In this document: piece by piece, positions 47,144 to 60,852 of the stretch | How positions within the stretch are numbered: the first letter of the stretch is position 1 | Layout: each line of letters starts with the position of its first letter | Source: Citrus sinensis | Taxonomy: Eukaryota; Streptophyta; Magnoliopsida; Sapindales; Rutaceae | Direction: 5' to 3' | Assembly: GCF_022201045.2 (NCBI RefSeq) | Contig: NC_068563.1 | Coordinates: forward strand, 27,811,001 to 27,875,000 | DNA length: 64,000 bases | Program-made: the position numbers and the translations under genes | Notes under the pieces: model-generated | What the model saw: the letters and a program-made list of their open reading frames with translations, nothing else | Told to the model about the DNA's origin: nothing | Databases searched by the model: none

Positions 47144-47731
47144 ATGACAAACGGTGGTATGATGTCACTTCAAGTTCCACAATTAAAGGGAAGTAAGTTT
47201 GACAATTGGAGTATTAAAATGAAGGCTCTATTGGGCGCACATGACGTATGGGATGTCGTGGAGAAAGGCTTTATTGTGCCAGAAAATGAAGCCACTTTAA
47301 CTGCGGCGCAGAAGGAGAATTTAAAAGACTTGAAGAAGAAAGAGAATAAAGTAAAGTATCTCATCTTTCAATCATTAGATAAAGATGCTTTTGAAAAGAT
47401 TGCTGGTACAACCTCCTCAAAAGAAGCATGGGAGAAACTAGAGACCTCTTACAAAGGAGCGGAGCAAGTTAAGAAGGTTCGTCTCCAAACATTACGAGGA
47501 GAATTTGAGTCCTTACACATGAAGGCATCGGAGTCAATTTCTGACTACTTTACTCGAGTTGTGACCGTTTCCAATGAATTAAAAAGAAATGGCGAGGAGT
47601 TAAAAGAGGTAAGGATAATTGAAAAGATACTTCGATCAGTAGACTTGAAGTTTGATCATATTGTTGTGACAATTGAAGAAACAAGAGATCTGGAGGATAT
47701 GACGATCGAGCAACTTCAAGGAAGGTTGTAA
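47144..47731 (+). pseudogene. copia gag, N-terminal part
   Basis: 195 residues with the plant copia gag fold (LKGSKFDNWSIKMKALLGAHDVW start, then the UBN2-type region ending DLEDMTIEQLQG). A TAA at 47729 cuts it. The related reading resumes five bases later in another frame after an A-rich run, so both a stop and a frameshift separate gag from the rest. Confidence 0.85.
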
Positions 47732-47735
47732 GCCT

Positions 47736-50700
47736 ATGAAGAAAAACAAAAAAAAGAAGCAAGGAATCGAAGAACAACTTCTCAAGATGGAAGTCAATCC
47801 AAAGAAAAGAGAAGAAAGCTCCGACAACGAGAGAAGGCACTATGTCCGAGGTAGAGGTCGAGGACGAGGTAGAGGTCGTGGTCATGGACGAGGTTGGAAT
47901 TTCAACAACAACAACTCCAATTATGCCAAAGGAGAAAGCTCAACCAGAGGACGAGGCAGAGGCAATTCAAGATCGAGCTATGACAAATCCCAAGTACAGT
48001 GCTATAATTGTCAAAAGTTTGGGCATTATGCTTCAGAATGCAGAGCTCCAAGCACCAGAATTGAAGAGAGAGTGAACTATGCTGAAGAGAAAAATGGTGA
48101 AGATGGCACACTTTTACTAGCACGCAATGACACAAGTGGAGGTCAAGAAAATACATGGTATCTTGACACATGTGCTAGCAATCATATGAGTGGAAACAGA
48201 AGCATGTTCGTGCAACTAAGTGAATTTGTGAATGGTAGTGTCACTTTTGGAGATGATTCAAAAGTACCAGTGAAGGGTAGAGGTAACATTCTTTTTCGTG
48301 CAAAAGATGGTAGCCACCAAATAATTTCGAATGTTTACTATGTGCCCAATATGAAAAGCAACATTCTTAGTTTAGGTCAACTTTTAGAAAAGGGCTATGA
48401 TATTCACTTAAAAGATTATAGTCTTTTTCAAAGAGATGACAAAGGAAATCTAATTACAAAAGTGAGAATGTCAAAGAATAGAATGTTTCCTTTAAATATT
48501 CAAAATGATGTTGCAAAATGTCTCAAAGCCTGTCACAAAGATCAATCCTGGACTTGGCATCTTCGATATGGGCATCTCAACTTTGGAGGACTGGAGCTAC
48601 TATCTAAGAAGAACATGGTGAAAGGCTTACCATACATCAATCACCCTGATCAACTTTGTGAAGGATGTTTACTTGGCAAGCAGTTCAGAAAGAGCTTTCC
48701 AAAGGAGTCAAACTCAAGAGCTCAGAAGCCACTCGAGCTCATTCATACTGATGTGTGCGGTCCATTCAAGCCAAACTCCCTTGGTAAAAGTAACTACTTC
48801 CTTCTTTTTATAGATGATTTTTCAAGAAAAACTTGGGTGTATTTTTTGAAGCAAAAATCAGAAGTCTTTGAAGCTTTCAAGAAGTTTAAAACTGCAGTTG
48901 AAAAAGAAAGTAGATACCAGATTAAAGCCATGAGATCTGATCGAGGTGGAGAGTTCACTTCCAAAGAATTTTTAGAGTTTTGTGAAGCAAATGGAATTCG
49001 ACGCCCTTTGACAGTTCCAAGATCCCCCCAACAAAATGGTGTTGCAGAAAGGAAGAACAGAACCATCCTCGACATGGCAAGAAGCATGCTTAAGAGTAAG
49101 AGGCTACCTAAAGAATTTTGGGCTGAAGCAGTTGCATGTGCAATCTACTTATCCAATCGATCTCCAACAAGAAGCGTGTGGGGCAAGACGCCACAAGAAG
49201 CTTGGAGTGGAAGAAAACCTGGCATCACCCATCTAAGAGTTTTCGAAAGCATTGCCCATGTACATGTACCAGACGAAAGTAGAGCCAAGCTGGATGACAA
49301 AAGTGAGCAGTTCATCTTCATCGGCTACGACAACAACTCCAAAGGATACAAGCTTTACAATCCAAACAACGGAAAGATCGTGATCAGTCGAGATGTAATT
49401 TTTGATGAAGAATGAGAATGGGATTTTGGCTCTGGTGTGGATGACTTCAACTTCTTTCCCATTGAAGAAGATGATCATACACAGATAAAACAAGTAGACG
49501 AACAACAAGAGCCTGCCACTCCACCTATCTCACCAGCACCAACCACATGCGGGAATTCACCGCCGTCTTTCTTAAATGAAAGAACAGAAGAACGTACAAG
49601 GAGTCTTCAAGATCTCTATGAGGTAACTGAGAGACATGATAATCTTACTCTCTTTTGCCTCTTTGCTGATTGTGAGCCAGTCAACTTCCAAGAAGCTGCA
49701 CTAGATGAGAAGTGGAGAATTGCAATGGATGAAGAAATCAAAGCCATTGTGAAGAATGATACTTGGGAGCTTACTACTCTTCCAAAAGGTCACAAGGCGA
49801 TTGGTGTCAAATGGGTGTATAAAACAAAAAGAAATGCGAAGGGAGAAATTGAAAGGCACAAGGCAAGGCTAGTTGCAAAAGGCTATAGTCAAAAGGCTGG
49901 CATAGACTATGACGAGGTATTTGCTCCTGTAGCTCGACTTGAAACTATTAGACTTATTATTTCTTTGGCTGCTCAGAACAAGTGGAAGATTTTTCAAATG
50001 GATGTGAAGTCTGCTTTCTTGAATGGATTCCTTAAAGAAGAAGTTTACATCGAACAACCATTAGGTTATGTGGTGAAAGGACATGAAGACAAAGTTTTGA
50101 GATTGAAGAAAGCTCTTTACGGGTTAAAGCAAGCACCAAGGGCATGGAATAGCAGAATTGACAAGTATTTTCAAGAGAAAGGCTTTACCAAATGCCCATA
50201 TGAGCATGCTCTCTACGTCAAAGAAAAGGATGGAGATATTTTGATTGTGTGCCTGTATGTGGATGATCTCATCTTCACTGGAAGTAATCCAAGCTTGTTT
50301 GAAGAGTTCAAGAGAGTAATGATCAAAGAGTTCGAGATGACTGACATCGGACTGATGGCATATTACCTCGGCATTGAAGTCAAGCAAAAGGAAAAAGGCA
50401 TATTTATCTCCCAAGAAAGCTATGCAAAGGAGATTCTCAAGAAGTTCAAGATGAATGATTGTAAGCCTATAAGCACGCCAGTGGAATGCGGAGTCAAGTT
50501 ATCCAAACATGATGAATGCGAAGATATAGATCCAACATTCTTTAAAAGTTTGGTTGGAAGCCTACGTTATTTGACATGCACAAGACCAGATATCCTTTAT
50601 GCTGTTGGACTTGTGAGCCGATACATGGAGAATCCAAAGACCACCCATTTTAAAGCTGCAAAAAGAATCCTTCGCTACATCAAAGGTACAACTAATTTCG

Positions 50701-51224
50701 GCTTGCTATACTCATTTTCTAATGACTACAAGCTTGTTGGATATAGCGATAGCGATTGGGGTGGAGATGTAGATGATCGAAAGAGCACCACGGGATTTGT
50801 GTTCTTCATGGGAGATACTGCTTTCACATGGATGTCAAAGAAGCAACCAATTGTCACGCTATCCACCTGTGAAGCTGAATATGTAGCTGCCACATCAAGT
50901 GTTTGTCATGCAATTTGGCTCAGAAATTTGCTGAAGGAGTTGAGTTTGGTACAAGAAGAGCCAACCGAGATTTGTGTTGATAACAAATCAGCAATTGCCC
51001 TATCCAAGAATCCAGTCTTTCATGATCGAAGTAAACACATAGACACTCGCTATCATTTCATAAGAGAGTGTATTGCAAGAAAAGAAGTGCAAATCAAGTA
51101 TGTAAAATCACAAGATCAAGCAGCTGATATCTTCACTAAGCCACTCAAGCAAGAAGACTTTGTAAGATTCAGAAGTTTGCTTGGTGTCACAGGATCAAGT
51201 TTAAGGGGAGGTGTTGGATCATAA
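47736..51224 (+). pseudogene. copia polyprotein (zinc knuckle, protease, integrase, RT, RNase H), one internal stop
   Basis: A single frame broken only by TGA at 49413. In order: an RGRGRG-rich basic stretch, a CCHC knuckle (CYNCQKFGHYASEC), protease around YLDTCASNHM, integrase with H-H-C-C (WHLRYGHL, LCEGCLLGKQ) and catalytic D-D-E segments (IHTDVCGPF, SDRGGEF and NGVAERKN), reverse transcriptase with YVDD ([10 protein letters not shown]), and RNase H with SDSDWGGD and the DNKSAI motif. In the protease, Cys follows D-T where Gly is more usual. After the stop the frame continues at once, so read-through would restore the RT half. Confidence 0.9.
51199..51211 (+). promoter_or_regulatory. polypurine tract of the copia element
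   Basis: 'gtttaaggggagg' lies directly before the 3' LTR, the position used to prime plus-strand DNA. Confidence 0.7.
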
Positions 51225-51578
51225 ACTTGATCCAAGATGAATAAATCAAGCCCAACTCATGGAAGGTTCCATGAGTAGGTATGGTTGGTGAGGTTTGAAT
51301 TATTTGTGTTAGGTGTGTTAGGTGTGGTTGGTAAAGTTGGTGAGTGGTAGGTTTTAATGGATGGTGAGGATTTGTTTATTAGTTGAATAAATGAATGGTT
51401 ATGATTAGTTTGTTTCATGTATAAATACCCCCTCTCCCCTTTGGTTTAAACATCAAGTGAAGCATCAAAATCTCTAAGGTGTAGAGAGTAAAAAATAAGA
51501 GTTGTAATTGGCGAGGAGTGTTGTTGAAGAAATAAAATAGTGTGTTTTTTGTGTGTTTTAATTGTTAATCATCCAACA
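51212..51578 (+). repeat. 3' LTR of the copia element
   Basis: 367 bp, same length as the 5' LTR, with about five substitutions. Confidence 0.93.
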
Positions 51579-54515
51579 GTGTGGAGTGGGAGTGTTTACT
51601 TGCACTGGAATGGAAATATGGAATGGAGATCAAAATCTAATTTATGTGTTTACTTTATCTTGAATTGAGAGTAAATAGTTTTAAATTATAATTTTATCCT
51701 TATGTAAAGAATTATAGTTTTTAATTACAAAGTTAATAAAAAATATATTTAATGAATAAACATTTATTTTATTATATTTGTAAATTTATAAGAATTATTA
51801 ATATTCTTAATTATGAACATCACAATTTTTTTTTAATTTTAATTATATAAATTAAAAATTATTGATAAGGGCAATATAAATGAAATATTTTTACTATTAA
51901 CATAGTATGAAATTAATATTTTCTTAGAATAAGCTATTTATTAGTATTAATTATTAATATTAAATAAATATAATACTATTATTTTTAAATAAATATAATA
52001 ATATTATATTTTCAAATAAAGATTGTATATAGTAATATTATTAATTCTCTATTAATATAATATTATTATTTTTAAGTAAATTAAACTTAGAATCAAACCC
52101 AATTATTATTTAGTTAAATATAATAATAATATTTAAATATTTATTAAATATAGTTATAGTAAATTTAATAAAAAGAGGGTAAATATAAAATGAAACATTA
52201 TTTTATTTTATATAATTATATTAAATTTATTAATGTAATATTATTTAGTACAAAATTAATATTTTCTTAGAATAAATTATTTATTATTATTAATTATTAA
52301 TATTAAATAAATATAGTACTATTATTTTTAAAATAAATATAATAATATTATATTATTAAATAAAGATAGCATATATTTATTAATTCTCTATTAATATAAT
52401 AATATTATTTTTAAGTAATTTTAACTTATAATCAATATAAATTATTATTTAGTTAAATATAATAATATTATTTAAATAAATATAATTATAAATTATTTTA
52501 TTTTATTAAATTAAATTAAAAATGAAGGGTAGAAAAGGGAGAGGTGGGAGTGGAATCTCACTCCCACTCCCACTCCCCACTCCAAAAATAGGTGGGGCTT
52601 ACGGAGTGGATTCTCAATACCTCTCTATTTTGTTGAAGTAAATATTGGAGTGGGAGGAATCCACACTCCTCACTTCCACTCCAAAAAGTAAACACTGCCA
52701 CAGTTCTATTTCTCCATAGTCCTGATAGACAAACCAATTGTCCCAATAGATAAGGATCTTCTTATGAACTTAGCTCTATCGAGCTTTTAGATATTTTGTG
52801 CCACTTATTTCCTAAAGTGAAAGCTAAGATGAGAAGATGGAAAATTCTGCGTTATCCATAAAGGCTATATAGGCATAAAGCATTACATTAGCTAGCAAAC
52901 TCTCGTACATGAGTCAAATATATTTTGATGTAAATGCTACCAATCAGAGGAAGATATTTTCCTAATTATAAAAGGTTCCCACTCATAGCTGTCAATAAAG
53001 AAGTCATCGGAGTCTGAATCATATGCAAGTAAAACCTCTCATAAAATGTACAAAATATGGATACTCGATACAGGAAAAAGTGATTTCTAAATGAATATTT
53101 CATTTGTATCTCCAATTGCATGATGAAAAATTAAAATTCTAATCGAATCTCAAAGCAAGGAATTTTATTAATTTAAGGATAGGTTTAGAGGGACACCGAA
53201 ATTCTCAACCTTCAGAATCAGGTATAACGGGAATAGCAACGGCCCTAGTGTTGCGGCAAATTTGTGAGACCTGCATAAACAGACAAGGCAAAAAGGGACA
53301 TGTATTTGACATCATTAGAAAAAAAACAACTGGATTTTTTCCATTCTATTCCACATGGAATCAATTGAAATACCTTTGTATGAATGGGAAATGGACAGTT
53401 CTAGATACACGGCCAAAAAATTCCAAGGAGAAAATAAATTTTTTTTAAAAACAATGATTTTTTTTTTTAATCTAGTGTCAAAATTTTTGCATGTAAAAAT
53501 AAGGATGTTACCTTCCCCCAAGATTCTGCGTACTTGTCAGCAAGTAGTACAGAAAATTGGTTTCTTCTGCGCACACTAGTAACTCTGTCCCAGAATTCTC
53601 CTATAATATGTATGAACCCAAAAGAATTCATAATTTTAATAGTACTAAGAACCCAAAAAGATCTTTAATCAATCAAAGACATAATGACTGTAGTAGAACT
53701 ATGAACAGGCAGCGTACCTTCTCCAAGACCATCAGTTGCGAGGCTACCACTCAAACTATGAACCGGCCTACCATCTCCAAAACCGCCTGGAATGTTGAGT
53801 AATTCCTGGCAGAGAGAATGCTTACCAATAGCATGCATCCCTGAAATTGACTTGAAGATAGATCTCTAACATTTTGAAAAGTGACAAAAGAAAATTAAAT
53901 AAATGGTGGGCAAACAAACGTTTGGTATAAGTTTTAGTATGAACAGACACTTCGATTTATTTTTCCAAATTTCACTTAGACCTCTGTAACAAGTTATTCA
54001 AGAAATCAGCAAAGTTTGCTTTCAAAAATTCTGAAATATAAAAGCTGCAGGTTTGTCTCAATATGGCAAATCTCAAGAGGCATAAGTCACTTCTTGTTTT
54101 TCGTAGTAACAACAAACTGCAGCTTAAATAGAGAAGCAGTTCCCCATTCACATCTTTGAATAATTCAATAAAGGATTGAAATGAATCATTAAAAAGGTAC
54201 TTTGGTACGCTATCACATGGACGCATTTAACAATTTTAACAAAAGCTCTACCTGTAGGAAAGGAAACTATCAAACCCTCATCTTTCTGAACTGTATCATG
54301 GACTAGGGGCGGCAGGACGACCCTCTGCTTCGTCTCAAGATCATCCTCTTCGTTTCTGCCTCCTTTGCTAACTGCACCAACTGAAATGTAAAAAGAAAAA
54401 TGAGCGAATCAGGTCCTGCAAAAGAATATTATTCAGCATTACCATTCATATAGCATCTTTAATTTCAAGCTGTGATCTTTGCTTTCCTGAAGAGGTACCC
54501 AATGTACTCATTTTC

Positions 54516-54792
54516 CTACAATGACAAAATAACATCAACTTTTCAGCAAAAATGCTAGAATGAAGTCCTCTATAAGATAGCACTGATTCGGTAGTGGCAT
54601 CAATAAATTTTCGTATTAGAAAAAATATATATTTACAGAATTAATTCATCTTATGTGTATAGATCTATCCAATTAACAAAATTTATTAATCCAAACCGTG
54701 ATATGCAAGCATCCGTACAAAGAGTGTGGATATATAGAATTTTACTATTAGTTTCTAAATGGGAGCAAGAGAGAGAGTTCAAAGTAAATATC

Positions 54793-54829
<37 letters not shown>

Positions 54830-55575
54830 GTGATGATGATGAAGATTAGGGCTTGCTCTACCATGTTCAGTGAAAAAAATATGCAGTTCATTGAGATAAT
54901 TTTTACACGGGAACTCACATATAGATAGTTTTGCTTGCAAAACACGAAAGAGCACTAAATTTGCATGGTAATTTGAAGCGAAGCCCCTTAGATTCATATT
55001 AAATCAAATTAACCATAGAATTTATCAAATCAACCAAAAAAGTCCTAAATTTTAAGGTGATGCCAATATACCTAACTGATGTAGTAGACTGTTTGTTACG
55101 TAGTGACCAACATACAAGATCATATTTTTCATTCATTTACTCTCAATTAACAACATTGCACAAGTTGTATCCTGATTGTCAAATTTGATATTAGTAATTA
55201 TAGTTATCAAAGTCTTAATAAGTTCATTATTTAATAAATTTTTATGGGTAATATTAGCTATTTTATTATAAAAGTGAAATAGAAAAATCAATATTCCATT
55301 AATCATTTTAATAATTGTCACTGACGGTCAAGCCTGAAGGGCTTTAGTGTAATCAGTAATGGAAGTAAGAATTCAAAAAATTATAGGACTTAATTAATTG
55401 ATCGGGAAAATTATGGCATCATTCATATTTTAGACAAAATGTAGGGACAGCTTATAAATTAAGCCCGAAATTCGGCATACGCACATAACCCTTAAATCTC
55501 ATCTAACTAGGGTTTATCGGTACTGGAAAACTCTGAATTTCAGTGAGTACAAGAGAGGAGTGCGCAATATACAAC
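54516..55575. other. spacer between tRNA ligase copy C and adenylate kinase 6
   Basis: No gene. About 54710-54990 resembles 9590-9840. The last 150 bp should hold the AK6 promoter and leader. A GTG at 55543 opens the AK6 frame upstream, but the first ATG is at 55576. Confidence 0.5.
54799..54829. repeat. (TA)n(GA)n microsatellite
   Basis: A TA run passes into a long GA run and then GATGAT repeats. Confidence 0.9.
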
Positions 55576-56865
<1,290 letters not shown>

Positions 56866-58445
56866 AGAGTTTAGTGGGTGGTGAACGTTAGCTGTTATAC
56901 TTTCAAAATCAAGGAAAAGCACAACAGCTGCAAACATGCACTTCAACATCTATACAATCCTAATGTTTTACATTTGCTTGCATGTTCGTCTTTGGAATTT
57001 GATTTGTTAAGTTCTTGGTTGAATTCGTTTTTGTATATGTAGTTCTCTTGGAACTTCCCTTTGCTGTGGCCATGTAAGAAGCATCACAACTTAATGGGAT
57101 TTTTTTTTTCCAATTATAATTTGGCTATTTCATGAAGTGAATAATGAGATTATATTATGTTGCAGACTTGCGGGATGATTTTATGTATGACTGGTTTTAA
57201 TTTATAGTGAAAAAACAAGAACATGCTGAGGCCAATTCAAAAACACCTTGGTCCGTGAGTGTCATTCGGTTCATTTTCTGTAAATAATTTAAAAATTGAG
57301 GAATAATTAAGTAAAAAGTCTGCACCCTTTTGTCAAGTGCACGGCCAGTTTATTGGGCGTACATATCACAATGAAAAAGAACTTTTTCACCAACTAAGAG
57401 AACAATATAAACCAATTCAGAACGGAGCTAAGAAAGAGGCTAAGAGAAAGTTAACCAAAAACGAGCTGTCTCTAATTACATATTCTGGCAAAGCGAAACG
57501 TTGAGGTAAGCTACTGTCTCGCATACGCTTCAAATTGGTGCCTCTGTTCTGCTGTTTTATGTTAAAGTTCTCTATGAATCAAGTGGTTCGCAACTGGGTG
57601 CATTTGCTCCCCACATGTTCGATGAAATGACACAGATACACTCGCACTCAATTGAAATATGAAACTGCATTAGTGTGGGATTTGTAAGGGGTTTTGTTTT
57701 GTTTACTTCATATACTGGTGGCGACCTTGTTCTGTTTTGCTGGCTCAACATGTCAACATGTCTTCAATTTTTTTACGGGCAGTTCCTGTTGGAGCATATA
57801 TCTGGATGATGATGAGGATAATGATGCATAGAATGTAAACAATGTGCGTCTTAGGAATTTCCAAGGTTAGTTTTGTGAAATAAGAAGCTCAAATTAATAC
57901 AAGAGTGGAAGAGGTATGTGAAATATTCGAAGTCATACCTGTGCAGGTAATATTTAATGATTATGTTTATTGATGAGACTTGGTGGTATTTGTTTTGTAA
58001 GGATTTCCAATGAATTGTTGCTATGTTCAAGAATGTTTGGTTTATCCTGATATGGGCTTAAGGTAGTACGGTGAGAGTGAGAATGAGCTGTGGGGTTTGA
58101 AACTTGATACTGAATCCAGTTGCATGAAGCTTAATATACCAGCAGAAAAACTGAGCTTGATATGTAATATGCTGCCCAAAACTGAACTAGTTTTTCTTGT
58201 TTATTCGGTTTTAATACTTGATGCTAAACTGTTGATAGAATATATTGCAAGTTGCAGTTGAATTAAAAAAAAAAAAACCTTGCTTTTTCGACATTTTTAA
58301 TCAGGTTACCTGTCTCTTGTCAAGGCATCCAATGTCTTAATTCTTTGTTAAAAGCCTTTCTTCCCTCTGAATTATAGGCTGCTGAATCACTTTCTCCGTG
58401 TCTATTGGATCCAACGACAAAATACCTTCTAGCTGTGGTAAAAGA
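56866..58445. other. AK6 3' flank and probable 5' leader/intron of the dehydratase gene
   Basis: No coding gene seen. An acceptor-like 'attatag|gctgctg' at about 58378 lies 67 bp before the next start codon, suggesting a 5' UTR intron. Other ORFs here are short. Confidence 0.45.
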
Positions 58446-59450
58446 ATGTTTATCAACAATTTGCTCTCAACTAAACCCCCCTTGTTGAGATACTTTTCAT
58501 CCCTAGAACCTCGCATACTTAAAACTGGAGACATCCTGAGACAAACAAGGATATTCTCCAGTGAGGATGTTGTTGAATATTCTAAAGTAAGTCATGACTC
58601 CAATCCTCTGCATTTCAATTCTGAATCTGCTAGAAATGCCGGCTTTGATGATCGACTTGTTCATGGGATGCTTGTTGCTTCAATGTTTCCTCAGATAATT
58701 TCCTCCCATTTTGTAAGTCCTACAGTTAGTTTCTCTTTTTTCTCTTCATTTCCATGTGTAGTATTATGGTTGCTGCTGATTTTATAGGACAGAAAGTGAA
58801 AAATTGATAGCGGCACCACACATCTGATTTTTGTTTTGTATGAAAGAGACAAGCATGAATGGAGAAAAACTAAAAATAAAAGGTTAGAAGTTTAATTCAT
58901 TGCTGACTGCTAACCAATGCATATTTTCTGTGGTTGAAACTAGTAATTGAAAAAACATTATTGCATTGATGGGGAGCATATCAGATGATGTGATTTTCTT
59001 GGAAGGCTTTACCTGATTGTGGGCTTTTCCTGATTACTGTTGTTTTTAGTAATTCCTTTTAACATATTTCGTTTTCATTTTTCAATTCCAAAGTCTGAGA
59101 AGCAATCCCTCCCCCAAAGGATACCTGACTTCTTAATTGCTCGGTAATTTGTAGCCCGGAGCTGTGTATGTTTCCCAAAGCTTGCATTTCAGGTTGCCTG
59201 TTTATATTGGAGATGAAGTTCTTGGTCAGTTACAAGCTGTTAATGTAAGAGAGATGAAGAAGAGATACCTGTAAGTTTGCAGCACTTAACGAAGTTTCTC
59301 ATTTTGTTTGAATATTAGTACAGCCGGTTAATTGGGTTCTTGATTGTATTGTTTAGAGTAAAATTCTCAACAAAGTGCATTAAGAATGGTGAGCTTCTTG
59401 TTCTTGATGGTGAGGCAATGGCATTCCTACCAAGTCTAGCTATGGAGTAA
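58446..59450 (+). CDS. mitochondrial 3-hydroxyacyl-thioester dehydratase, MaoC/hydratase-2 type
   Basis: Exons 58446-58712, 59155-59270 and 59357-59450 give 158 residues. The first ATG was chosen; an upstream GTG in the same frame (58398) was not. Residues 1-23 (MFINNLLSTKPPLLRYFSS) are hydrophobic and basic without acids until Glu21, typical of a mitochondrial presequence. The rest is a single hot-dog domain with the hydratase-2 motif: Asp51, Asn53 and His56 in DSNPLHF, and LVHGM at 72-75. It should catalyse removal of water from 3-hydroxyacyl-ACP in mitochondrial fatty-acid synthesis, the pathway that feeds lipoate formation. From memory, the Arabidopsis counterpart (At5g60335) lies next to AAK6, as here. 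Confidence 0.9.
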
Positions 59451-59698
59451 TGCAGTCTGTCTGATAGATGGCGTGCTTAGCTTCGTTTTCTTGGAGATGC
59501 TAACATACGTGCTTATTATTATTGTTGGACATGTTGAGTTCTAGTTTCTGATACAAACACAACCGTTGTCACCGAAAATAAGAAAGTGGCATGTACGGTA
59601 TCTTCTTGTGTCCACTTATTTCAAATTGAAGCTAAACATCGGGTGTGTGTCACATTTCTGCAAACTACATGAAGTAACTCCTTTTTTCCAATAACTTA
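59451..59698. other. 3' flank of the dehydratase gene
   Basis: Probable 3' UTR; no ORF of note. Ends with the TTA target site of the next element. Confidence 0.4.
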
Positions 59699-60272
59699 GG
59701 TGGCATTTGTTTTTTTATTTGAAATCTGAATAGACCTGAATTAATCTGAATTTTGAATAGATCTGAATGTCTTAATCTAAATAATATGTTTATTTTTTCG
59801 TCTGAATCTCGAAAAATAAGTATTAAGTTGTTTGTTTTTTTCAACTTTAAAAGCTGAAACTATGTACTTTTACATTTGTATCCTTATTAAATTTGAATGT
59901 CAAATAAATAATATATTAAATACCACAATATTTTAACATTTATAAGTAAAATTATATTCAAGTGAATACATAATTATTTTAAAATTTTAATAAGAAAAAA
60001 TAAAGATATTTTTATGTTGGGTAAATGTCTATGGGTGAGTTTTGAAATAGACATGAAAAATAAATTATAAAGCAGAGATATTTTTGACATTAGTAAATAA
60101 TTGACTTAATTAAGATTTCTCCATTAAGTAAAAAGTCAAAAAAATTGACTTATTTTATTAAGTCAAAATTATCTAAAAAATCTCATTAAATTATAAAAAC
60201 AAACACCTCTAATTAACTTAATTAATTAAGTATAATTATTTTAAATCATTAAGTTAAAAAATAAACATCACC
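59699..60272. mobile_element. Harbinger-type MITE (574 bp) with TTA target duplication
   Basis: Ends GGTGGCATTTGTTTTTTT and, inverted, GGTGATGTTTATTTTTTA are similar, and TTA flanks both (59696-59698, 60273-60275). The inside is AT-rich and non-coding, with 'gaatagacctgaattaatct'-like short repeats near the left end. Confidence 0.85.
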
Positions 60273-60852
60273 TTAGCCCAAGCGACCATGAAGCCCAAGC
60301 GACCATGAAATGACTGTTTATGATTGTTCTTAAAGAAAGAGGGCAGCGATTAACTTACATTTGATGTAAGTAACAATACCAGAACATGAACCGTTGGATT
60401 CCTTAATTTGTAGATCCAACGGGTGTGGTGAAACATAACGTAAAACAAGGTTCAGGTAGTGGTTGGATATTCATTTTTAAAAACAAAAGAATGGCTACCT
60501 GCTAAAACGGTTGTTGAAAAAAGGAAGCAAAGGGGTTAGTCGGTAAAGAAAATTTGAGATGGAAATGATGAGTGACGAGTGGCTGAAAAAGCCAGAAAAT
60601 TGAATAAAGAAGCCAGAAAATTGAAGAAAGAAAGTACAGTACCTAGGTTTTGAAAGAGGAAAGCATTAGAAGCAGCAAACGAGATAACCAAATTCGTATT
60701 TCATTATTTCATATCACAAATTAGGGAAACCAAAAAAATTGCAGCCCCATAAAATCGAAGCTACAGGCGCTGGAATGTGGCAGAATTTGGTAAAATGTGA
60801 AGCATCATCTTGTGAAGTTGTTTTCACCATATAATTTTTGTAACATCATTCC

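Larger units (their letters stand above)
46380..51578 (+). mobile_element. Ty1/copia LTR retrotransposon, near-complete
   Basis: 5.2 kb with 367-bp LTRs and a perfect GTGTG target duplication (46375-46379, 51579-51583). Domain order is gag, protease, integrase, reverse transcriptase, RNase H, as in copia. The LTRs differ at only about five sites, so this is the youngest large element here. Coding is interrupted by three changes, so this copy is probably not autonomous. Confidence 0.95.
46329..52699. mobile_element. Harbinger-like non-autonomous element, host of the copia insertion
   Basis: The left end GGTATCGTTTACTTTTTG and inverted right end GGCAGTGTTTACTTTTTG match at 15 of 18 positions, and 'aca' flanks both (46326-46328, 52700-52702). 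Without the 5.2-kb copia and its extra GTGTG copy, the element is about 1.17 kb, AT-rich, and rich in GGAGTGGGAGTG-like blocks near both ends. No transposase is seen. It interrupts an intron of tRNA ligase copy B1/C. Confidence 0.7.
43593..54515 (-). pseudogene. tRNA ligase-like pseudogene, copy B1/C, split by nested transposons
   Basis: Exon blocks from 5' to 3' on the minus strand: about 54455-54515 (STLGTSSGKQ), 54252-54380 (QKDEGLIVSF), 53718-53840 (LCQELLNIPGGFGDGRP), 53512-53600, 53210-53270 (NTRAVAIPVIPDSE), then 7 kb of transposon, then 46050-46126 (LDELAVFMFRVLQRVNHP), 45855-45930 (AGYVLLAFYDDH), about 45690-45770, 44621-44695, 44402-44516, about 44141-44298 and 43593-44042. Breaks include a stop after the GTSSGKQ segment, a stop and frameshift in the 45.7-kb exon, TAA at 44442-44444 (after EKQLR), and TG in place of AG at the acceptor beside 45930. 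The P-loop reads G-M-H-A-I-G-K-H. In the phosphodiesterase exon the two HxT motifs read L-I-V and H-T-V. The frame ends normally with KLEFR-stop at 43593. Confidence 0.82.

Noticed and set aside
47550-48171. Minus-strand ORFs opposite the copia gag/zinc-knuckle
   Set aside because: Antisense shadows of the purine-rich coding strand.
54748-54997. Minus-strand ORFs rich in Ser-Leu and Ile-Tyr
   Set aside because: Translation of the GA/TA microsatellite.
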